Assembly: GCA_900547385.1 (NCBI GenBank)
Contig: URGQ01000005.1
Location: 1-45,699, forward strand
Direction of reading: 5' to 3'
Length of the DNA: 45,699 bases
From: an uncultured Oscillospiraceae bacterium
GTDB taxonomy: Bacteria > Bacillota > Clostridia > Oscillospirales > Ruminococcaceae
Shown one piece after another: positions 32,007-36,858 of the stretch. Under the pieces are notes generated by a model. That model searched no databases. It worked only from the letters and a program-made list of their open reading frames with translations, and was not told the origin of the DNA. How positions within the stretch are numbered: the stretch's first letter is position 1; each line of letters opens with the position of its first letter. Made by a program: the position numbers and the translations under genes.

Positions 32007-32741
32007 ATGGTTCTAAAGCAGTTTACCCAGTGCGAAGGCCCCCGCGCCATCATGCACACCAACATGGGCGATATCACCATCCAACTTTACCCGGAGGTTG
32101 CTCCCAAAACCGTCGAGAACTTCGTAACCCTGGCCAAAAAGGGCTATTATAATGGACTCATCTTCCACCGCGTCATCAAGGATTTCATGATCCAGGGCGG
32201 TGACCCCACCGGTACCGGTGCGGGCGGTGAGAGCATCTACGGCGCTAAGTTCGAGGATGAGTGCAGCCAGGAGCTGCACAATTTCCGCGGCGCGCTAAGC
32301 ATGGCCAATGCCGGTCCCAATACCAACGGCAGCCAGTTCTTTATCGTGCAGAACAGCCAGGCCCCCACCCAGGACATCGATGCCCTGGCGGTGCAGGTGG
32401 CCTGCTATGAGCTGCTGAACGACGCCAAGCGCCGGGTGCAGATAATGCAGGAATCCCTGGAGGATGCCCCCAAGATCCAGGCCTACATTGATGAAGTAAA
32501 CACCAAGCTCAACGATTACCAGTCCCAGGGCCTGCCGGAGGAGGTAAAGGAATATGCCACCGAGATCGCCAAAAAATACGCTGAGGTAGGCGGCACCTTC
32601 CACCTGGATTTTGCCCATACCGTATTCGGTCAGGTCATCGATGGCATGAAGGTCGTGGATGATATCGCCAATGTGCGCACCGCCCGCGCCGACCGTCCCC
32701 TGCACGATGTCACCATTGATTCCATCGATATTGTGGAATGA
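32007..32741 (+). CDS. Cyclophilin-type peptidyl-prolyl isomerase with helical insert
   Basis: The cyclophilin fold is clear: MGDITIQLYPEVAPKTVENF, YYNGLIFHRVIKDFMIQGGD (catalytic Arg in FHRV), GALSMANAGPNTNGSQFFI and HTVFGQVIDGMKVVDDI. Between FFIVQNSQAP (residue 120) and GGTFHLDFAHTVFG (about 196) sits a predicted helical insert of some 75 residues (CYELLNDAKRRVQIMQ, IQAYIDEVNTKLNDYQ), absent from minimal cyclophilins, giving 244 residues in all. It has no signal peptide, so it acts in the cytoplasm. AAAGGAAA precedes the ATG at MVLKQF. The insert may bind partners or substrate. Confidence 0.92.
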   Translation: MVLKQFTQCEGPRAIMHTNMGDITIQLYPEVAPKTVENFVTLAKKGYYNGLIFHRVIKDFMIQGGDPTGTGAGGESIYGAKFEDECSQELHNFRGALSMANAGPNTNGSQFFIVQNSQAPTQDIDALAVQVACYELLNDAKRRVQIMQESLEDAPKIQAYIDEVNTKLNDYQSQGLPEEVKEYATEIAKKYAEVGGTFHLDFAHTVFGQVIDGMKVVDDIANVRTARADRPLHDVTIDSIDIVE

Positions 32742-32758
32742 TTCCTCAATAAAAATTT

Positions 32759-32797
32759 CGCGTCCGGCAAAATGCACCTGCCGGGCGCGTTTTTTAT
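32759..32797 (+). terminator. Terminator of the cyclophilin gene
   Basis: CGCG-CCGGCA pairs with TGCCGG-CGCG (one mismatch each side), followed by TTTTTT. It overlaps the stop of the micro-peptide gene on the other strand. Confidence 0.85.
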
Positions 32798-32865
32798 TGT
32801 TCAAACAGGCTGCGCATCCACCAGAAAAGCACCAGCAATATAATCGTTAAAATTAAATAATCCAC
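32794..32865 (-). CDS. 23-residue membrane micro-peptide
   Basis: A GTG-started frame preceded by AAGGAG at eight bases encodes 23 residues: a hydrophobic stretch (YLILTIILLVLFWW) forming one membrane helix, then the charged tail MRSLFEQ. It has a consensus-like promoter (TTGACA-17-TATTTT) and is divergent from a small Xre regulator with palindromes between. Size and layout are like those of single-helix regulatory peptides or type I toxin peptides, but no homologue is recognised. It has no terminator of its own other than the cyclophilin hairpin region. Confidence 0.6.
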   Translation of the reverse strand: MDYLILTIILLVLFWWMRSLFEQ

Positions 32866-32890
32866 TCTTTCCACTCCTTTCCTTCCTCTA

Positions 32891-32914
32891 AAAATACATC
32901 ATATGATGTATTTT
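32891..32914. promoter_or_regulatory. 24-bp palindromic operator 1
   Basis: It is a perfect palindrome with half-site AAAATACATCAT. It probably binds the divergently encoded Xre regulator. Confidence 0.65.
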
Positions 32915-32919
32915 GTCAA
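32891..32919 (-). promoter_or_regulatory. Promoter of the micro-peptide
   Basis: On the minus strand TTGACA, 17-bp spacer, TATTTT. The spacer and -10 lie wholly inside the 24-bp palindrome, so a bound repressor would block it. Confidence 0.65.
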
Positions 32920-32932
32920 CAACATATGTTGT
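32919..32932. promoter_or_regulatory. 14-bp palindromic operator 2
   Basis: It is the perfect palindrome ACAACAT/ATGTTGT, centred 23 bp from operator 1, about two helical turns, as expected for cooperative binding. Confidence 0.6.
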
Positions 32933-32972
32933 ATTTGTGTATCATGTCCTCATAGGAAAGGAGGGCGGCGCC

Positions 32973-33200
32973 ATGGCATATTATCCACGCTTGCGCGACC
33001 TGCGGGAGGATGCGGACCTGACGCAGGACGAACTGGTAAAGCAGCTGGGCATGCACAAAACCACCTACACCAACTACGAGCAGGGCAAACGGGAACCGCC
33101 TTTTGAACTCATCATTCGACTGGCAAAGCTCTACGGCGTTTCCATCGATTATATCGCCGGCTTAGCGCCCAGGCCTATGCCCCTCCCTCCGCAAAAATAA
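32973..33200 (+). CDS. Small Xre-family HTH regulator
   Basis: This 75-residue protein is nearly all HTH domain: LRDLREDADLTQDELVKQLG, then MHKTTYTNYEQGKREPP and LIIRLAKLYGVSIDYIAGL, a classic HTH_3 fold. A short proline-rich tail follows. AAAGGAGGG lies before the ATG. No effector domain is present, so it is probably a constitutive dimeric repressor acting on the two palindromes just upstream, controlling itself and the divergent micro-peptide. The following transporter genes may also belong to its regulon, since only a terminator-like hairpin separates them. Confidence 0.9.
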   Translation: MAYYPRLRDLREDADLTQDELVKQLGMHKTTYTNYEQGKREPPFELIIRLAKLYGVSIDYIAGLAPRPMPLPPQK

Positions 33201-33218
33201 AAATTTCGCATTTTATAT

Positions 33219-33269
33219 CCCCCGCCGGAGATAATAGCAAATGCTATTTTCTTGGCGGGGGTGTTTTTT
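33219..33269 (+). terminator. Terminator overlapping the start of the transporter gene
   Basis: CCCCCGCC (33219-33226) pairs with GGCGGGGG (33254-33261), followed by TGTTTTTT; the ATG of the first TSUP gene begins at the next base. The G-rich 3' arm is the only candidate ribosome binding site, so folding would both end transcription and hide it. Confidence 0.7.
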
Positions 33270-33617
33270 ATGCATAAAAAATGGTGGGGCTCTCTGGGCG
33301 GCTTCGGCGCCGGGGTCATCAATGGACTGCTGGGTGCGGGCGGCGGCATGGTGGTGGTCCCATTGCTTTCGGCCCTGGGGGTGTGCGGCAAAAAAAGCCA
33401 CGCCACTGCTCTGATGGTCATTGTCCCGCTTTCGCTGGTCAGCGCCGTTCTGTATCTTGTGCAGGGCCGTGTCACCGTGATGGATGCCCTGCCCTGGCTG
33501 CCGGGCAGCCTGTTAGGGGCCTACCTTGGCAGCCGCCTGATGCCGAAAATCTCCACCGGCTGGCTTAAACTCGTTTTTGGCGGGCTGATGCTGTGGGGAG
33601 GGATCCGCCTGCTATGA
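33270..33617 (+). CDS. TSUP family transporter, N-terminal half protein
   Basis: TSUP (TauE/SafE, DUF81) proteins are membrane carriers, often exporters of sulfur compounds or organic anions, and are usually about 250 residues with two similar halves. This 115-residue protein equals one half: FGAGVINGLLGAGGGMVVVPLL is split here as GAGVINGLLGAGGG plus a hydrophobic run, then LPGSLLGAYLGSRLMPKI and GGLMLWGGIRLL. The next gene overlaps it by four bases and encodes the other half, so they should form a heterodimer. The start has a weak ribosome binding site inside a terminator. Confidence 0.88.
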   Translation: MHKKWWGSLGGFGAGVINGLLGAGGGMVVVPLLSALGVCGKKSHATALMVIVPLSLVSAVLYLVQGRVTVMDALPWLPGSLLGAYLGSRLMPKISTGWLKLVFGGLMLWGGIRLL

Positions 33618-34027
33618 GTTGGTTCTGGATCGCCATTGCTTCTGTCCTCAGCGGCACGCTGGGCGCTATGGGCCTGGGTGGGGGCGGTATCCTGCTGCTG
33701 GTGCTGGTATGGGCCGGCTGGCCGCAGATGACCGCACAGGGCATCAACCTGCTGATGATCCTCCCCGTTGGGCTGCTGGGCCTCTACTTCCACCGTAAAA
33801 ACGGCCTGACCGATGGCAAAGCCGCCTGGCCTCTCCTGCTGGGCGGCCTGCCCGGCGTGCTGCTGGGGGTGCTGCTGGGCACCCGCCTGGGCGAAAATAC
33901 CCTGCGCGCCTGCTTCGGGGTACTCATCCTGCTGCTGGCCGCGCGGGAACTATGGCTGGGTGTGCAGGCCATCCGCCGGGATGGCTGGCGATTCCGTGCC
34001 CCGGAGGACCGCGAAAAATCCGGGTAG
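33614..34027 (+). CDS. TSUP family transporter, C-terminal half protein
   Basis: The second half protein (137 aa) has SGTLGAMGLGGGGILLLVL, matching the glycine-rich motif of the first half, plus GGLPGVLLGVLLGTRLGENTL, and ends in a charged tail (RFRAPEDREKSG). The ATG overlaps the stop of the first half (ATGA), so equal amounts of both would be made. Both Gly-rich motifs are kept, so this looks like a genuine two-gene arrangement and not a broken gene. Substrate unknown. Confidence 0.88.
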   Translation: MSWFWIAIASVLSGTLGAMGLGGGGILLLVLVWAGWPQMTAQGINLLMILPVGLLGLYFHRKNGLTDGKAAWPLLLGGLPGVLLGVLLGTRLGENTLRACFGVLILLLAARELWLGVQAIRRDGWRFRAPEDREKSG

Positions 34028-34035
34028 GTGCGCCC

Positions 34036-34124
34036 GCGGGCCGCAGGCCAAGCCGTCCTCCGGACGGCTTCTGTGGGCTCCGCCCATAGCGGCGATGCTC
34101 CGCATCGCCGGGCCCGCGGCCCGC
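34036..34124. repeat. Four-arm inverted-repeat element, copy 7
   Basis: The outer stem GCGGGCCGCAGGCC/GGCCCGCGGCCCGC matches at 13 of 14 positions. It encloses AAGCCGTCC-TCC-GGACGGCTT (34050-34070), CTGTGGGC-TCC-GCCCATAG (34071-34089, one G-T) and CGGCGATGC-TCC-GCATCGCCG (34090-34110), all abutting. Confidence 0.85.
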
Positions 34125-34220
34125 CCTGCCCTCCCGCCATGCATAATCCGCCCCCGGATGGTGAACAATAGCATTGACTCATTCAGTCGCACTACCACTT
34201 TGTGAAAAGGATGGTTGAAT

Positions 34221-34976
34221 ATGAACCAAAATCACCGGATCTGGTCCTTTATAAAAGCCAAGGGCTTTTACATCGCGTTGGCGCTGTGTATCACCGGGGC
34301 GGGCACCGCCGCCTGGCTCACCGCGCAGAATACCATCAGCGGCATCCGTGAACAGCAGCAAAAGCCCCCCGCTGTCACCGAACAGGGGGAAGGCAACCAG
34401 TGGGATTATGAGGATATCCTGCAGCAGCAAACCGGCGGCGAGGCCAATACGCCCAAGCCCTCTCTACCCACTTCTCCCTCTCCCGCACCGGAGAACCCCG
34501 CTCCCACACAGCCTGCCGCGGCCGATGCCCACCAGCCGCCCGCAAAATCCGAGCCCGCGGCGCCGTTGTGCTTCTGCCTGCCGGTGCAGGGCGCTAAGAC
34601 CATCGCCCCCTTCAGCGGTGGAGAGTTGGTCAAAAACCACACCCTAAATGTCTGGCGCACCCACGATGGCATAGACCTGGCTGCGGAAAAAGGCACCGTC
34701 GTCACCGCCGCTGAGGCTGGCACCGTCTCCGCCGTGACCATGGACCCCATGTGGGGCGGCACTGTCGCAGTGGATCACACCGATGGCACCCAAACCATCT
34801 ATTGCGGCATTGCGCCGGAAAAAGCCCTAAAGGCCGGGGATCGTGTCACCGCCGGGCAGATGCTGGGCAGCGTAGATACCGTCACCGCCGAGGTGGCTAT
34901 GGAAAGTCACCTGCACTTCGCCGCCAAAAAGGACGGCAAATTCATCGACCCGCTCTCATTGCCGGGCCTGGAATAA
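34221..34976 (+). CDS. SpoIIQ-like M23 (LytM) protein
   Basis: This 251-residue protein has one membrane helix (about residues 16-38), a Pro/Ala-rich extracellular spacer and a C-terminal LytM domain. The zinc-site residues appear intact: THDGIDLAAEKGT (H-x-x-x-D) and ESHLHFAAKKDGKF (H-x-H). The architecture equals SpoIIQ, the forespore partner of SpoIIIAH in sporulation, where clostridial versions keep zinc ligands; a vegetative endopeptidase is the alternative. The ATG six bases inside a TTG-started frame is chosen for spacing from AAAGGATGG. Confidence 0.82.
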   Translation: MNQNHRIWSFIKAKGFYIALALCITGAGTAAWLTAQNTISGIREQQQKPPAVTEQGEGNQWDYEDILQQQTGGEANTPKPSLPTSPSPAPENPAPTQPAAADAHQPPAKSEPAAPLCFCLPVQGAKTIAPFSGGELVKNHTLNVWRTHDGIDLAAEKGTVVTAAEAGTVSAVTMDPMWGGTVAVDHTDGTQTIYCGIAPEKALKAGDRVTAGQMLGSVDTVTAEVAMESHLHFAAKKDGKFIDPLSLPGLE

Positions 34977-34981
34977 AAGCA

Positions 34982-35018
34982 AAGCCCCGACAGGCTCACC
35001 CTGCCGGGGCTTCTGTTT
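34982..35018. terminator. Bidirectional terminator
   Basis: AAGCCCCG-CAGG pairs with CCTG-CGGGGCTT, with T-rich sequence on both sides, between convergent genes. Confidence 0.85.
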
Positions 35019-35027
35019 GGTTCTCTG

Positions 35028-35354
35028 TTAAAAGACAAGCTGCACCAGCAGCATATAGCATATCGTCCCGCCCGCGATGGAAAGCAGCATCTGCCGCTTC
35101 CACAGGTGCAGCCCCACGGTAACGGCAATGCCGATCAGCTCCGGCAGGCCGTGGCTCCCGCTCAGCAGGGATACATTGCGCAGGCAGTAGATCACCAGCA
35201 TGGCAAAGATCGCACCGGGCAGCAGCTCTCCAAGATAGTGAATATACTGGGGAGTAGGTTTGCGGGCATTGAAAACCGCAAAGGGCAAAAAACGAGTGAG
35301 CAGGGTGGCCAGTACGCACATCCCCACGGTGATGATTTGTTGAGCCAGGGTCAT
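35028..35354 (-). CDS. azlD: AzlD family branched-chain amino acid export subunit
   Basis: The 108-residue membrane protein with four hydrophobic segments (VGMCVLATLLTRFLPFAVF, LGELLPGAIFAMLVIYCL, LIGIAVTVGLHLW, MLLSIAGGTICYMLLVQLVF) is the small subunit of the AzlCD exporter. Its start overlaps the azlC stop by four bases. The pair is thought to export branched-chain amino acids and analogues. Confidence 0.92.
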   Translation of the reverse strand: MTLAQQIITVGMCVLATLLTRFLPFAVFNARKPTPQYIHYLGELLPGAIFAMLVIYCLRNVSLLSGSHGLPELIGIAVTVGLHLWKRQMLLSIAGGTICYMLLVQLVF

Positions 35355-36106
35355 GGTGCGGTCACCCCTCTTTCCTTTTCCAGCGGACGGCGTAGTGCCG
35401 TCAATGCCGCCAGAATGCAGATCATTGTAGGGACCAAGAAGTTATCCGCCCCAAAGAGCAGCAGGCACCCCACACTGGCCGCCAGGCCGATCCATTCGCT
35501 GGTATGGTGCTTTTCCTTCAGCCACTGCTCCAGAAAGATAACTACAAACATCGCTGTCATCACAAAATCCAGCCCCTCGGTATTGAAATGGATGAAGCTG
35601 CCCAGCACGCCGCCCAATGTGGCGCTGGCCACCCAGTAGAATTGGTTGAGCAGTGTGACGAAGAAATAGAACCATCCCCGGTCGATCCCCTCCGGGATCT
35701 CGGCGGAGCAATTGATGCTGAAGGTCTCATCGCACATGCCGTAGATGAGATAGGGCTTCTTCCAGCCCAGTCCCTTAAACTTATCCAGCATGGCAATGCC
35801 GTAAAAAAGGTGCCGCGCCTGGATCATCAGCGCCATTAGGAAGCACTGCACCGGCGCATAGGGCGCCAGCAGCATGCTCACCGCCACAAATTCCAGGCTC
35901 CCGCCAAAAATGGTCAGGCTCATCAGCAGCGGATACCAAAAGCTGAAGCCGGAAACATTCATATAAATGCCATAGGTCATCCCCAGGAACCAGAAGCCGG
36001 CAAATATGGGGATGGTGTAGGGGAACGCGCACCGGAAGGCGGCGCGGATCATCCGGCCCCGGCCCGGCGCGCCGGCGGATGGAGCGATAACAGGGTGTTG
36101 TGCCAT
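35351..36106 (-). CDS. azlC: AzlC family branched-chain amino acid export subunit
   Basis: This is the large subunit (251 aa) of the AzlCD exporter. It has a proline/glycine-rich start, then IPIFAGFWFLGMTYGIYM, the conserved SLTIFGGSLEFVAVSML and MIQARHLFYGIAML, and more membrane segments. The family signature around GxxxFxAxxxL and RHxxY is present. azlD follows with overlap. The TATAAT box at 36177-36182 (minus strand) is about 70 bp upstream. Confidence 0.93.
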   Translation of the reverse strand: MAQHPVIAPSAGAPGRGRMIRAAFRCAFPYTIPIFAGFWFLGMTYGIYMNVSGFSFWYPLLMSLTIFGGSLEFVAVSMLLAPYAPVQCFLMALMIQARHLFYGIAMLDKFKGLGWKKPYLIYGMCDETFSINCSAEIPEGIDRGWFYFFVTLLNQFYWVASATLGGVLGSFIHFNTEGLDFVMTAMFVVIFLEQWLKEKHHTSEWIGLAASVGCLLLFGADNFLVPTMICILAALTALRRPLEKERGVTAP

Positions 36107-36176
36107 AGAATCAAGTCCTTGTTGGAATTATGCCGGAAATATAAAATATGCTTATTGGCCGGCTGGTTCCTGTTAT

Positions 36177-36182
36177 ATTATA
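36177..36182 (-). promoter_or_regulatory. -10 box of azlCD
   Basis: TATAAT on the minus strand; the -35 region (TTTTTC at 17 bp) is poor, which may mean activator dependence. Confidence 0.5.
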
Positions 36183-36233
36183 CAGCCGCGCCTTTGCAGG
36201 AAAAATTTTCCTTATTCCATAAAAAATGAAAAG

Positions 36234-36267
36234 ACGCTATGCGGCTGGCAAAAGCAGCGCATAGCGT
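36234..36267 (-). terminator. Terminator of the ferredoxin gene
   Basis: ACGCTATGC-GCTGC / GCAGC... hairpin with ends ACGCTATGC and GCATAGCGT. On the minus strand it is followed by CTTTTCATTTTTT. Confidence 0.85.
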
Positions 36268-36294
36268 TTTCCTCTTTACCAGGCGTTGATCAAA

Positions 36295-36465
36295 TCAAGC
36301 CTCGGAGATGGCGCCAACGGGGCAGGTACCGGCGCAGGAACCGCAATCAATGCAGGAACCCTCGTCGATCTCGCAAACGCCGCCGGCATCCTTGATGGCA
36401 CCGACGGGGCAAGCACCCATGCAGGCGCCGCAGCCGATGCAGGCATCGCCAATTTTGAAAGCCAT
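36295..36465 (-). CDS. Clostridial-type 2[4Fe-4S] ferredoxin
   Basis: The 56-residue protein has two standard motifs, CIGCGACMGACP and CIDCGSCAGTCP, each followed by VGAI, and is of typical clostridial ferredoxin length. It should carry low-potential electrons for pyruvate oxidation, hydrogenases and related enzymes. The ATG follows AGGAGGTACATAACT. It is monocistronic, with a good promoter, a structured leader and a strong terminator, as expected for a highly expressed gene. Confidence 0.96.
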   Translation of the reverse strand: MAFKIGDACIGCGACMGACPVGAIKDAGGVCEIDEGSCIDCGSCAGTCPVGAISEA

Positions 36466-36491
36466 AGTTATGTACCTCCTGATCAGGTTCG

Positions 36492-36537
36492 TTGCCATCC
36501 TCCTTTGGGCAGCCCAATGCCGCCAAAGGAATGGCAA
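36492..36537 (-). promoter_or_regulatory. Leader hairpin of the ferredoxin mRNA
   Basis: On the minus strand TTGCCAT-TCCTTTGG pairs with CCAAAGGA-GG-ATGGCAA, about 15 bp with a 2-nt bulge and a 13-nt loop. It lies 20 nt before the ribosome binding site. It may stabilise the mRNA. Confidence 0.5.
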
Positions 36538-36569
36538 GTACAGGCCAGTTACCCAGCCTGTTTAGGGGT

Positions 36570-36597
36570 ATTATAGCATACTCTCCCCAAAAATCAA
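36570..36597 (-). promoter_or_regulatory. Promoter of the ferredoxin gene
   Basis: On the minus strand TTGATT, 16-bp spacer, TATAAT. Confidence 0.8.
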
Positions 36598-36666
36598 TAC
36601 CCTTTTCCCCACCCTGTTATGCAAAGTACGCAGCACAGTAAACCAGCTTGCCAAATGAAGAACAAA

Positions 36667-36682
36667 TGTTTCACGTGAAACA
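36667..36682. other. parS site (ParB/Spo0J binding)
   Basis: TGTTTCACGTGAAACA is a perfect 16-bp palindrome and an exact match to the Firmicutes parS consensus TGTTNCACGTGAAACA. ParB loads here to organise and segregate the origin region. It implies that the window is in the origin-proximal part of the chromosome. It lies in a gene-free 390-bp stretch with a four-arm element. Confidence 0.92.
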
Positions 36683-36742
36683 TTTTTGCGGAGAGGGATA
36701 CCTTTCAGGGAAGGGCCAGGTGTCGTCTGCGAAAGGGGCAAG

Positions 36743-36829
36743 ACGGCCCGCAGGGCGCTCCGGCTCCGCCGGAGCTGGCGGCCGGAGGCCGCCAAACCCG
36801 TCCGGAGGACGGGGTGCCCTGCGGGCCGT
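36743..36829. repeat. Four-arm inverted-repeat element, copy 8
   Basis: The outer 14-bp stem ACGGCCCGCAGGGC/GCCCTGCGGGCCGT is perfect, the same as in copy 5. It encloses GCTCCGGC-TCC-GCCGGAGC (36757-36775), TGGCGGCC-GGA-GGCCGCCA (36776-36794) and CCCGTCC-GGA-GGACGGG (36797-36813). Arm order is the reverse of copies 2 and 6, so this copy lies in the opposite orientation. Confidence 0.85.
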
Positions 36830-36858
36830 ACCCTGCGGTTTGTACAGACTGGCGGCGG

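Noticed and set aside
6600..36829. Four-arm elements as ordinary Rho-independent terminators
   Set aside because: They have no T-tracts, lie in leaders as well as after genes, and consist of three arms plus an outer stem. True terminators with T-tracts are present separately nearby.
6600..36829. Four-arm elements as a CRISPR array or tRNA-like genes
   Set aside because: The copies are kilobases apart with no regular spacers, and the arms lack tRNA consensus bases such as the TTC loop, and they fold much more tightly than tRNA.
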